Source: an uncultured Planctomycetaceae bacterium (GTDB taxonomy: Bacteria > Planctomycetota > Planctomycetia > Planctomycetales > Planctomycetaceae). Taken from it: a stretch of DNA of 10,775 nt. This document shows positions 1 through 7,547 of the stretch, in pieces. The notes below the pieces were generated by a model that saw only the letters and a program-made list of their open reading frames with translations, did no database searches and was not told where the DNA came from. Within the stretch, counting starts at the first letter, position 1, and every line of letters starts with the position of its first letter. The position numbers and the translations under genes are program-made. The stretch spans positions 1-10,775 of the forward strand of contig CAIUHT010000716.1 of the NCBI GenBank assembly GCA_903898975.1, given 5' to 3'.

Positions 1-507
1 ACCCAGTACGCCCAGAAGGGAATGCTCAACATTTTCATCGCCCTGTTGACCCTGACCTTGGCTTTCGCCCTGTTCGACCCCAACTTTTTCGTCGCTTACC
101 TGGTGTCGATCGCTGTCTTCGGACTCTTTCAGGCCATCTACATGGCCAACGCAGGGGGCGCGTGGGACAATGCGAAGAAACTCGTTGAGGTGGATCTGAA
201 AGAAAAGGGCACCCCCGTTCATGACGCGACTGTCATCGGCGATACAGTCGGTGATCCATTCAAGGACACGACCTCAGTCGCCTTGAATCCGATCATCAAA
301 TTTTCCACACTTTTCGGACTTCTCGCGGTGGAAATCGCGGTGAAGATTCGCCATCCCAAAGATCTGTCGGACAACCTTCTGGTGGGTGCAGCAAAACCCT
401 TCGACTACACCATCCCTGTCGGTACTGTCATGCTACTGGTTGGGATGTACTTCGTTTGGCGTTCGTTCTACTGCATGCGGATTCCCCCGCGGGAGCAGGC
501 GACTTAA
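1..507 (+). CDS. hppA: Membrane-bound ion-translocating pyrophosphatase, C-terminal part (5' end outside window)
   Basis: This is the C-terminal 168 residues of a membrane-integral pyrophosphatase, which hydrolyses pyrophosphate to phosphate and uses the energy to pump H+ or Na+ across the membrane. The frame is open from base 1, so the gene starts upstream; the ATG at 22 is internal. Two hydrophobic helices (visible residues about 8-27 and 29-50) lead into the family's C-terminal cytosolic signature, GGAWDNAKK (about 52-60), and then GDTVGDPFKDT (about 80-90), whose Asp and Lys residues belong to the Mg-pyrophosphate site in this family. A further helix follows (about 93-116). After it comes an extra tail of some 50 residues with another hydrophobic stretch (about 135-154), longer than the usual short end of the family. 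The residues that decide K+ dependence and H+ versus Na+ specificity lie upstream and cannot be read here. A hairpin follows 28 bases after the stop. Confidence 0.94.
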   Translation, partial: TQYAQKGMLNIFIALLTLTLAFALFDPNFFVAYLVSIAVFGLFQAIYMANAGGAWDNAKKLVEVDLKEKGTPVHDATVIGDTVGDPFKDTTSVALNPIIKFSTLFGLLAVEIAVKIRHPKDLSDNLLVGAAKPFDYTIPVGTVMLLVGMYFVWRSFYCMRIPPREQAT

Positions 508-826
508 GCCGAGTAATTCGATTAGTCTTTGATTCAAAGACCCTGGGGTGGACTATTCACTCCAGGGTCTTTCGCATAAATGGGCCGCACTTGCGGACAC
601 CAGCATCCGCAAGGTGGTGGTTTTGTACACTCTTCGCTCTGACTGCCCTTGCCCTGTCGGCGCAAACTCGGCTAAAAGTCCAACTTCGGTCGACTAGCCC
701 ATGGGCTGGGGGCGATGAGCCCAACTCGAAATCCCTGACCCCCGTGAGTGTGGCCTGCCTTGCCTGGCATTCGAGCCACTTTTCAGGGATGGTCGGTTAG
801 ACCATTGACTCGACGGCAAGGATGCC
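508..826. other. Intergenic region between hppA and the 1088-residue fusion gene
   Basis: Apart from the hairpin pair at 525-572 this stretch has no convincing gene; the open frames in it have no recognisable protein character. It presumably carries the promoter of the next gene, but I see no clear -35/-10 pair. A 12-base perfect palindrome, AGCCCATGGGCT, lies at 696-707, about 120 bases upstream of the next start codon; its significance is unknown. Confidence 0.6.
536..572 (+). terminator. Hairpin terminator after hppA
   Basis: The arms AAAGACCCTGG (536-546) and CCAGGGTCTTT (562-572) pair perfectly over 11 bp and can extend inwards with G-T wobbles to a small loop. The helix lies 28 bases past the hppA stop, so it probably ends that transcript. 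The only T-run (TTT) is inside the 3' arm, so it is not a textbook U-tail terminator. The outer part of the left arm can also pair with GTCTTTG at 525-531. Confidence 0.7.
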
Positions 827-3800
827 ATGACTCCTCAAATCCCACGTTCGCTGCTTTTGATTTGGCCGCGTCTGCTGGCGAACCCTCGAATGTCACCGTG
901 GACACTGGGGCTTGCTCTGGGCTCAGGGCTCTGCCTGCTTGGACTGCAATGGTATGTCAGTTTTGGTGACGTGGAATCTGCAACGCTGGCCTGGACCGCT
1001 TGCTTTACCACTTCAGCTCTTCTTGGATGGGTGCTCCGGTGCTCGTATGGAGTGCAATCACCCAATCGCGCCGACACGATCCTGTCTCTCACGTTTGGCC
1101 TCTGGATCGCCAGTTCGCCTTGGATACTCGTTGCCACACGTGCCTGGGGAATGAACCGGGCGGCCGGAAGTGACTCTGCCAGCTTCTGGGGGATTGGAAT
1201 TCTGAGTGTGATGGCGATTGGAACTTGCGGGCTCCCATCGGCGATGGGGGGGTGGCTGATCGCGGGACTCTGGAGGTCGGCGAAAAAACGTGACGAAGGC
1301 GGTCAGGCGGAGGCCCAAGTTCTGGTCGGCGTAGCCATAGGACTTGCGATGGCAGGCGTATGGCTCCTCGGATTTCTGGGACCCTATCTGGCGGCAATGT
1401 GCGGTCTGCTTCCCCTGGTGGCAGCCGCTGTGACATCGCTGATTTGCGGCATCGATTCCAACGGCGAAACTGATGGGGAGCGAGTCTTCCCACCGGCAGA
1501 AACCTTCGGAAAGGCGATTGCTGACCAACTGCGGGGGGCTTACCTCGGGATTGGAGCCGAGAGAATCCAGTGGATTTGCAGCTGGCTGTTGGCGGGGTTG
1601 ACCCTCGGCGGACTTAGCCAGATGACCGCAGGGTTATGGCCCCAGACCTGGGAGCATCGGCTCGGTCCAATCGTGGGGCTGTGTCTGGGCACTGCATTGT
1701 CGCTGGTGCTGACCCACAGGAGTCCAATTGAGAGATTTCGCTGGTTGCCCTCCTGCCTCATGGCACTTGGGCTGTCCCTCCTGCCCCTTGGTTTCCGGGA
1801 AGTGACTCATGCGGTGCTGACAGGCAATCTTTTGGTCAGCGATCCGGGGCTCCAGATGCAACTGCGGTTTGTAGGATCAATCGTCCTGGGAGGGACCCTC
1901 GCCTTCGTTACGGGACTCGCGGGGATCTGCGGTTTCAAGAGACAACCGACATCTTCGCTGAGCCCATTCATTGCTGGTTCTTTCTGGCTCGTTCCCGGTG
2001 CCGGGCTCGCACTGGTTGTTGGTGCGGAGCTCTCCGAATGGAATTGGCCGTCGGTCGGGGGACCCGACCGGCTGGTAAAAATTGCCGCACTGGGTTGGTG
2101 TGTACTTTCGTGCTGCGAATGGTGGTCTTCTTTTTCCACAAGGCCAGCCCTCGATCGGAAATCGAAGGTCTTCCCTCTCACCCAGGCCGCAGTTCTTGCC
2201 ACCATCGTTCTAGTGTGTATGTTTGGTGGGTCACGGTATCAGCCTGCACTCGCGCACCGCGTTTTGTTCAGCAGTTCGGCGCTTGCCGCCCATCGGCAGG
2301 GACTCGGCTTTTCCCTCTTGCCCTACTTGGATGAAGCCCGTCTTGTGGACCAATCTGCGGGTGGCTTCGGCCTGTCGACCGCTTGGAAATATGCTGCACA
2401 ACAGTGGCAGATCCGGACTAACGGAATTCCCCGGGGGGTCTTGACCCAGGACCCAGCGGTTTTCCCGCGTCACGCCACCGATACATTGCAGGCGGTGCTG
2501 CCGCTGGTGCTGCATCCACATCCCCGCGATGTGCTGATCCTTGGTGCAGGCTCGGGTGAGACGCTTGATGTGGCCCTGACCTTTCCCTTGGAACGTGTGA
2601 TCTGTAGCGAGCCGGATCAAGGACTACTGTCACTCATTCAAAAGTTGCTCCGGAATTCTCCCCGCCTCGCCCTGTGGACTGATTCGAAACTGGAGCATTG
2701 GCACGAGGGACCGACATGGGCCCTCGCGCGCCATCCGGGTTCTTGTGACATCATCCTGTCGCTGGGGAATTCTCCCGCGCTGTTGCGAGACCAGCCCAGT
2801 TTCACCAGGGAGTTCTATCACTCCGTGGCGAGCCGATTGGGGGCGGATGGTATCTTCTGCCAACGCTGGCTGGGACTCGATTTTGGACCGGAGGCGCTGG
2901 CGGTTTGGGTGAACACGATTCGCTCGGAGTTCCAGGACGTTCTACTGATCGAAACCGCTCCGGGCGAGTACCTCTGCTGTGCCACCCCGACGGTCGGAGG
3001 CCTCCTGCGTGGACGCTGGGCACGTCGGCTTGAACTCCCGCATGTCCGTAAACGTCTGGCGGAATCGGGGCTCGACTGGTCGGTTGTATTGAACCTGCCG
3101 GTAGTCGGAAACGAAGGGATCGATCACCTGACCGCCGGAGTCAATGGTGTGGTCAACTCGGTGGCCAGCAGCCTGTGGCCCTACGCCATGCCCCGTGAGA
3201 TGTGGCGACCTGCCTCAAAGATCGAAGAAAACCATGCGGCGCTGGCACCGGTCGCTCAGCGATTGCTAACCAGCCACAACGATGAGTCTGCTCAACCCGA
3301 ATTGCTCCGCAGACTGTCCGAGACCGAGGTGCAGCAGCAACTGATGACCCGCTATTCGAGCCAGTACTGGGCGTATCGGAAGTTCCTCCGGGAGCAGGTC
3401 GAGCAGCGTCCCCGCTCGCAGATCCAGTTGGCAACACTCGATGAGAAACGCAAACTCCATCCTGAGGATGCCCGTCGCTTGGGCTACTTTGAGGTCCTGG
3501 GATTGGCTGTCCGCACAAAATCTCCGGACGACATCGAGCGACTGGCCAGCTTTGCCACCCCGTATGACCCACTCATCAGCTATTTTGTTCACCAGGAATG
3601 CGCGGAATTGTACCGCTTCTCTGCGGGAGCAAACCAAGTGGATGAACTCCAGCATCGAATGCATTCGATCTGGTTCGGTGCAGTCCGTGATGCGTCACTG
3701 CGGAATGTTCTGCGAGCACTGGAGATCGCTGCTTCGCCGGAAATTCGCACACTCTCCGCACAGGATCGGTTCGACCTGCAGAATGCCCTGATTCAGGCGC

Positions 3801-4093
3801 TCACAAGACGTTGGGAGGAACGGTCGTACGTAGTTCCTTCCACGGCTCGGGAACTTGTCCAGGAAGCTGATCAGACCTTGAAGGCGGTTCGGCTCACTTG
3901 CGACCACATGGAGGATCTGTGCCCTGAAGCTGGTGTTGCCATCGAGGAGTGGAACTGCCGACGTGAAGTCATTGATCGAACCCTGATCAGAAACGTCGAG
4001 TCGCTTAAGTCACGCTGGATTTCTCGGGCCATCAGCCCAAGTAAATCCCCCGCGGAGGAGACCCTGCAGCTGACTGCTCCTCAAGCGAATTAG
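827..4093 (+). CDS. Polytopic membrane protein fused to a degenerate spermidine-synthase-like domain
   Basis: A 1088-residue protein in three parts. Residues about 25-466 carry some 12-13 hydrophobic segments (for example 26-44, 84-104, 164-206, 245-268, 346-369, 380-400, 447-466). Residues about 535-725 form a Rossmann-type domain resembling spermidine synthases and methyltransferases: VLILGAGSGETL (569-580) is the nucleotide-binding loop, SEPD (594-597) ends strand 2 with an acidic residue, and FTREFYHSVASRLGADGIF (659-677) matches the conserved helix and strand of the fused family. Residues about 790-1088 are soluble, mostly helical and unassigned. The usual spermidine synthase GGGDGG loop is GAGSGE here, and the catalytic D-x-T/S-D-P motif is replaced by SLGNSP (645-650), so aminopropyl transfer looks unlikely. 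The substrate and role are unknown; a membrane-anchored SAM-binding or sensing protein is possible. The start is supported by AAGGA at 818-822, a slightly short 4 bases from the ATG. It stands alone, convergent with the PII gene. Confidence 0.8.
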   Translation: MTPQIPRSLLLIWPRLLANPRMSPWTLGLALGSGLCLLGLQWYVSFGDVESATLAWTACFTTSALLGWVLRCSYGVQSPNRADTILSLTFGLWIASSPWILVATRAWGMNRAAGSDSASFWGIGILSVMAIGTCGLPSAMGGWLIAGLWRSAKKRDEGGQAEAQVLVGVAIGLAMAGVWLLGFLGPYLAAMCGLLPLVAAAVTSLICGIDSNGETDGERVFPPAETFGKAIADQLRGAYLGIGAERIQWICSWLLAGLTLGGLSQMTAGLWPQTWEHRLGPIVGLCLGTALSLVLTHRSPIERFRWLPSCLMALGLSLLPLGFREVTHAVLTGNLLVSDPGLQMQLRFVGSIVLGGTLAFVTGLAGICGFKRQPTSSLSPFIAGSFWLVPGAGLALVVGAELSEWNWPSVGGPDRLVKIAALGWCVLSCCEWWSSFSTRPALDRKSKVFPLTQAAVLATIVLVCMFGGSRYQPALAHRVLFSSSALAAHRQGLGFSLLPYLDEARLVDQSAGGFGLSTAWKYAAQQWQIRTNGIPRGVLTQDPAVFPRHATDTLQAVLPLVLHPHPRDVLILGAGSGETLDVALTFPLERVICSEPDQGLLSLIQKLLRNSPRLALWTDSKLEHWHEGPTWALARHPGSCDIILSLGNSPALLRDQPSFTREFYHSVASRLGADGIFCQRWLGLDFGPEALAVWVNTIRSEFQDVLLIETAPGEYLCCATPTVGGLLRGRWARRLELPHVRKRLAESGLDWSVVLNLPVVGNEGIDHLTAGVNGVVNSVASSLWPYAMPREMWRPASKIEENHAALAPVAQRLLTSHNDESAQPELLRRLSETEVQQQLMTRYSSQYWAYRKFLREQVEQRPRSQIQLATLDEKRKLHPEDARRLGYFEVLGLAVRTKSPDDIERLASFATPYDPLISYFVHQECAELYRFSAGANQVDELQHRMHSIWFGAVRDASLRNVLRALEIAASPEIRTLSAQDRFDLQNALIQALTRRWEERSYVVPSTARELVQEADQTLKAVRLTCDHMEDLCPEAGVAIEEWNCRREVIDRTLIRNVESLKSRWISRAISPSKSPAEETLQLTAPQAN

Positions 4094-4263
4094 TGGCCGC
4101 GATCAATTGGAACGCCAGTGACTCTGCCTTCACCCGCAGGAGTCCCGCAGCAATTCAAGTGAGTATCAACCAAGCGGAGTCGGCGGTTCTTGGTCTGGGG
4201 CTCCGACCGGTCGAACAATTACGATTTCTCCCGTCACCCTAATCGTGCTCTCTGGTCGACCAC

Positions 4264-4307
4264 AAAAAATGAGGCGTGACCTCCAGTGGCTGGCTGGAGG
4301 TCACGCC
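4264..4307 (-). terminator. Intrinsic terminator of the PII gene
   Basis: A perfect 14-bp inverted repeat, GGCGTGACCTCCAG (4273-4286) and CTGGAGGTCACGCC (4294-4307), encloses a 7-base loop. Read on the minus strand it starts about 20 bases after the PII stop codon. It is followed by six consecutive T (complement of A 4264-4269), three bases beyond the stem. This is a classical rho-independent terminator for the minus strand. On the plus strand there is no T-run, although the helix may still affect the convergent fusion gene. Confidence 0.9.
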
Positions 4308-4326
4308 CTGGCGAAGTCTCAAGTGA

Positions 4327-4665
4327 TTAAATCGCCCCGGAGCCTGTCTCTCCTGTTCGAATCCGAATCACCTCAGAGATCGGTGTGACGAAAATCTTCC
4401 CGTCACCGACCGAACCGGTCCGCGCGGCTTGCGTGATCGTCTCCAGGACCGCGGAGACCTGCTCATCGGCGACGACAATCTCAACCTTCACTTTTGGCAT
4501 GAAATCGACAGTGTACTCGGCACCGCGGTAGGTCTCCTTGTGACCCTTTTGCCGGCCGAAGCCACGCACTTCGGTCACGGTCATGCCCACAATGTTTTTT
4601 GAGGTGAGTGCATTCTTGACCTCCTCGAGTTTGTAGTGCCGGATGATGGCTTCAATCTTCTTCAT
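4327..4665 (-). CDS. glnK: Nitrogen regulatory protein PII (GlnB/GlnK family)
   Basis: A 112-residue protein, the standard PII length. PII trimers bind ATP/ADP and 2-oxoglutarate and report nitrogen and energy status to partners such as AmtB. The T-loop signature YRGAEY (46-51) includes Tyr51, the uridylylation site, and Arg47, which enters the AmtB pore in known complexes. Gln39 and Lys58 of the 2-oxoglutarate site are present. The second signature, RTGSVGDGKIFV (82-93), and the C-terminal RIRTGETG (101-108) form the nucleotide pocket. Asp54 is more GlnB-like than the Asn of E. coli GlnK, but the neighbouring ammonium transporter favours a GlnK role, so the symbol is provisional. The ribosome binding site is weak (GAAGC about 10 bases upstream). 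The gene lies 445 bases downstream of amtB, beyond amtB's own terminator, so it probably has its own promoter. Confidence 0.96.
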   Translation of the reverse strand: MKKIEAIIRHYKLEEVKNALTSKNIVGMTVTEVRGFGRQKGHKETYRGAEYTVDFMPKVKVEIVVADEQVSAVLETITQAARTGSVGDGKIFVTPISEVIRIRTGETGSGAI

Positions 4666-5110
4666 GATGCTCAGAGCTTCTGCAAGAGAATGGAAAGTCG
4701 CTGGTGCGGTCGCGGCTCATCGCCATGACCTGCGGATTTGGAAGGGGAGGAAACTCGGGCTGTGCACAATGAGCCGTTATCCTCAGGGATCGACTGCACA
4801 CAGGCATGTCCCGATGCGAACCCTCGGCAACGTGGCCTGGGTTCAACCAGATATTGACGCAGCTGAATTCCACGCCTGAGTGAGGCCCGGTGTGTGGGAA
4901 TTCGGACTGCATGGGTGCTCAGTTTTCAGCAGGCTCTGAGTGCAGTTTCGCTGGGCTGAAATCAATGATTCCAGAACCGCTTGCTGCCGCTGGCCAGGCC
5001 AAGCGCCCGACGGGAGCTACTTTTGGGGTAGTTCAGTCTTCCATTCGGGAGGACTAAAACCGGCCGGGTGAAGCTGTGCCACCCGGCCGGTCGGTCCACA
5101 GACTCAATTC
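4666..5110. other. Region between amtB and the PII gene, probable PII promoter region
   Basis: No convincing gene lies here; the short overlapping frames have no protein-like character. The right end holds the amtB terminator. The remaining 390 bases should include the minus-strand promoter of the PII gene. I searched by eye for a sigma-54 -24/-12 element (TGGCAC-N5-TTGC spacing) and for a -35/-10 pair and found no good match. An inverted repeat TTTCAGC / GCTGAAA spans 4924-4961 and could be an operator or leader hairpin. Confidence 0.55.
5055..5091 (-). terminator. Intrinsic terminator of amtB
   Basis: A perfect 12-bp GC-rich inverted repeat, ACCGGCCGGGTG (5059-5070) and CACCCGGCCGGT (5080-5091), has a 9-base loop. 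On the minus strand it begins about 20 bases after the amtB stop and leads into TTTT (complement of A 5056-5059, the last of which is paired). The T-run is short but the stem is very stable. It separates amtB from the PII gene. Confidence 0.82.
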
Positions 5111-6823
5111 CTACTCCCGGCGAAGGGAGAAATCGGGGTAGCCCAAGGCACCCATCTCGGGTAGATCCAATCCTGCGATCTCATCCTCCTTGGGGACTCG
5201 GATCGGAGTGATCAGGTTGCTGACCTTGAACCAGACGTAGGCCATCACGAATCCAAAGACAATCACAGTGACGCTTTGAATCAGCTGAGCGATGAACTGC
5301 GAGGAGTCGCCGAACAACAGCCCCCGCACGCCGTCGGTGCCATGCAACTGCACCATCGATTCGCGGACAACTCCGTTCCAGCCCGCCCCGTACTTGCCGT
5401 TGGCAAACAGGCCCAGCGAGAGCGTCCCCCAGACGCCATTGACCCCGTGAACAGAGACGGCACCCACAGGATCATCCAGCCCGACCTTGTCCCAGAAGAC
5501 GACACTCCACACAACCAGCACACCGGCAACCGCTCCGATGAGACAGGCAGCCCAGGTATCGATGAACGCACAAGGAGCCGTCACCGCAACCAGACCGGCC
5601 AGCATGCCGTTGCAGATCATGGACGGATCAGGCTTCATCCCGGTCATCATCATGTACAGCATGCAGGAGATCGCTCCCGTCACGCTGGCCAACATCGTGT
5701 TGACCACCACGGTCGACATCCGGAGGTCGGTTCCAGACAGGGTCGAGCCCGCGTTAAACCCAAACCAACCGAACGCCAGAATGAAGGTCCCGGTAATCAC
5801 GAAGGGGATGTTGTGACCGGGGATCGCCACAGGCTTGCCGTTGATGTACTTGCCGATTCTCGGGCCGATCACAATTCCGCCAGCGAGCGCGATCGCTCCA
5901 CCCATCGCATGCACCACGCTTGATCCAGCGAAATCAACCGCACCGTGACCCAATCCCCAGTTCAACCCCATCTGGGCAAGCCAGCCACCACCCCACACCC
6001 AGTTGGCGAAGATGCAGTAGGGCAGTGCTACCCACAGGGCGAACAGGCAGAAATTCTTCCAGGCCCACCGCTCAGCCATCGTACCTGTCGGAATCGTGGC
6101 GGTCGTGTCCATGAAGACCATCATGAAGAAGAAGAGCGCCAACACGCTTACGTCGTCCATGCCAGCCAGGCAGAAACCTTTCAGTCCCAGCAGGCCGTAG
6201 GACTTGCCGCCGATGGTCAGGGCGAATCCCGAGTTCAACAGCGAAGTGCCCGGACCCAGCGGCGAATACCAACCTGGTGCCACAGGGGCGTTCCACCAGT
6301 TGCCCCACCCCAAGGCGAACCCGTAAACGTAGAACGCCAGGCATCCCAGCGGGTAGACCATCAGGTTCATCGCAAACGTGTGCGAAGAATTCTTGGCTCG
6401 GCACAATCCACCTTCCACGAGGGCGAAGCCAGTCTGCATGAACATGACCAGCGCGCCGGCAATCAACACCCAGATCATGTTGATTGAAAACAGGTTGTGG
6501 GAGACCCGGTCGTAGAGATCGGCTGGTGTCCGCTTCGCCGGATCGTCGTCACCCAATGGCCCTGCCGAGGGAGTCGTCCAGTAGCCGGCATTCGCACCGG
6601 TTGGGTCTGGCCACAGCGGCTTTGCCGGGTCGGGACTTGTTCCCGTCATGTAAGGGGGGAGGTTCGAGGGGGGGGCTGCGGGTGCTGCCGCATCGGCAGC
6701 AGGCGGCGCCTCGCCCGGCGCGGGAGTCGCGGGTGGCTCTTGAGCCATCAGCGACACACTGCTCCATAACGCCAGGGAAACTGTCAGCAGCCAAAATGGC
6801 CGGCCCGTTGATGTCGCTCTCAT
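5111..6823 (-). CDS. amtB: Ammonium transporter (Amt family) with signal peptide
   Basis: A 570-residue ammonium channel, longer than the roughly 430 residues of E. coli AmtB. Residues 1-27 look like a signal peptide (Arg near the start, hydrophobic core, likely cut after LMA before Gln28). A Pro/Ala-rich segment (28-60) and a polar linker to about residue 105 follow. The transport domain spans about 110-540: FMQTGFALVEGG (128-139); VDFAGSSVVHAMGG (296-309) with the first pore histidine His305; FGWFGFNAGS (351-360); CNGMLAGLVAVTA (404-416); and SVHGVNGVWGTL (457-468) with the second pore histidine His459. Both twin-His residues are intact, so conduction is expected, and the motifs are Amt-type rather than Rh-type. 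The cytosolic tail (534-570), with KEDEIAGLDL, matches the region that contacts PII. The start is fixed by GAGGAAG (6828-6834) four bases upstream of the ATG. The PII gene lies downstream on the same strand. Confidence 0.96.
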   Translation of the reverse strand: MRATSTGRPFWLLTVSLALWSSVSLMAQEPPATPAPGEAPPAADAAAPAAPPSNLPPYMTGTSPDPAKPLWPDPTGANAGYWTTPSAGPLGDDDPAKRTPADLYDRVSHNLFSINMIWVLIAGALVMFMQTGFALVEGGLCRAKNSSHTFAMNLMVYPLGCLAFYVYGFALGWGNWWNAPVAPGWYSPLGPGTSLLNSGFALTIGGKSYGLLGLKGFCLAGMDDVSVLALFFFMMVFMDTTATIPTGTMAERWAWKNFCLFALWVALPYCIFANWVWGGGWLAQMGLNWGLGHGAVDFAGSSVVHAMGGAIALAGGIVIGPRIGKYINGKPVAIPGHNIPFVITGTFILAFGWFGFNAGSTLSGTDLRMSTVVVNTMLASVTGAISCMLYMMMTGMKPDPSMICNGMLAGLVAVTAPCAFIDTWAACLIGAVAGVLVVWSVVFWDKVGLDDPVGAVSVHGVNGVWGTLSLGLFANGKYGAGWNGVVRESMVQLHGTDGVRGLLFGDSSQFIAQLIQSVTVIVFGFVMAYVWFKVSNLITPIRVPKEDEIAGLDLPEMGALGYPDFSLRRE

Positions 6824-6827
6824 GATT

Positions 6828-6834
6828 CTTCCTC
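6828..6834 (-). promoter_or_regulatory. Ribosome binding site of amtB
   Basis: On the minus strand GAGGAAG stands four bases before the ATG at 6823. It is a good Shine-Dalgarno match and supports the start that gives the complete signal peptide. Confidence 0.75.
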
Positions 6835-7438
6835 AAGCCAGGGAACAGGCGCAGACAACAGCGCCAGTTGTCTCAGCCCTCCACGCCACAACGGGGGCCA
6901 ATCTCCCTGAATGCGACTGCCATACCACTCTGACGAAAAAGTGAAACCTCCCTTGAATTCTCAGCCGGCGACAGGGCATTTCCGCATCGATTCCCGACAT
7001 CCTTTCGCGGTTTACCCATCCGCCCGCCCTGAATCCACCCTGGCCAGCTTGTCGCATCGCTAGGCAAGGGGTGCTGAATTTTTCGTCAACTTTCGCCCCG
7101 AACCACGGGCCGTACCCGCTCTCCATTGTTGCAGCCATCAGCACCGGTTGAGTGCCTCCTCCCCCGATCTCGATCACTGTCGCGGCCCAGCAACTCCACC
7201 AGAGACGCAGCGAACTACCGCCGGAACGGCTACCCGTTTGGCGTCTCAGCCGTCTCTCTCAGTTTCCGAAACAACTCGATGGGCCTTCCGGTCGAATTCG
7301 AATCTCCCTCGCTCGGCTTAGTTCCAACCCGCCCCTGAACTACCCCCTCAGCATTTCTTGCTCGGCTAGACTCGCGTGTGACAGACTGCGAAGGCTACGC
7401 CAGAACCACCGAACCAGCATCCCAGTGGCTTCAAAGTA

Positions 7439-7469
7439 ACCACCCCGTGGTGTGCGGAAAAATTCCGCA
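7439..7469 (-). terminator. Possible weak terminator after the ATP-grasp gene
   Basis: Two adjacent hairpins lie about 80 bases past the stop of the minus-strand gene: TGCGGAA/TTCCGCA with a 3-base loop (7453-7469), then ACCAC/GTGGT with a 3-base loop (7439-7451). On the minus strand the second is followed by TACTTTG, only a poor T-run. The position is right for a transcript end but the structures are small. Confidence 0.3.
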
Positions 7470-7547
7470 GCCACCCCCGCCTTCCAGTCCCAGGCGCCGT
7501 TCCGCTACGCGCCCTACCGGCTTCTGCGGTCCCCACCGGTCCCCGCG

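Larger units (their letters stand above)
6824..7547. other. Long region without a convincing gene
   Basis: These 724 bases separate amtB from the ATP-grasp gene; both are read on the minus strand. The open frames inside (for example 6833-7177 minus and 7126-7338 plus) show no recognisable motif or domain. The right part should hold the 3' end of the ATP-grasp transcript, with possible hairpins at 7439-7469. The left part should hold the amtB promoter, which I could not identify. A nested inverted repeat lies at 7202-7247. The plus strand is rich in C and poor in G throughout. Confidence 0.55.

Noticed and set aside
5276..5923. 215-codon open frame on the plus strand
   Set aside because: It is antisense to the well-supported amtB, and its His/Arg/Pro-rich translation is typical of reverse-strand shadow.
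6908..6922. Possible sigma-54 promoter (TGGCAGTCGCATTCA on the minus strand) before amtB
   Set aside because: The -24 half TGGCA is present, but the invariant GC of the -12 element is missing at the required spacing.
7061..7089. TTGACG-N17-TGCCTA on the minus strand upstream of amtB as a sigma-70-type promoter
   Set aside because: The -35 and spacing are plausible, but the -10 hexamer matches TATAAT at only one position.
6833..7177. 114-codon minus-strand frame upstream of amtB
   Set aside because: There is no motif or ribosome site, and the composition matches the surrounding noncoding sequence.
7288..7312. tRNA-like T-arm around GAATTCGAATC
   Set aside because: The bases flanking the loop do not pair into a 5-bp stem, and no acceptor or anticodon arm is found nearby.
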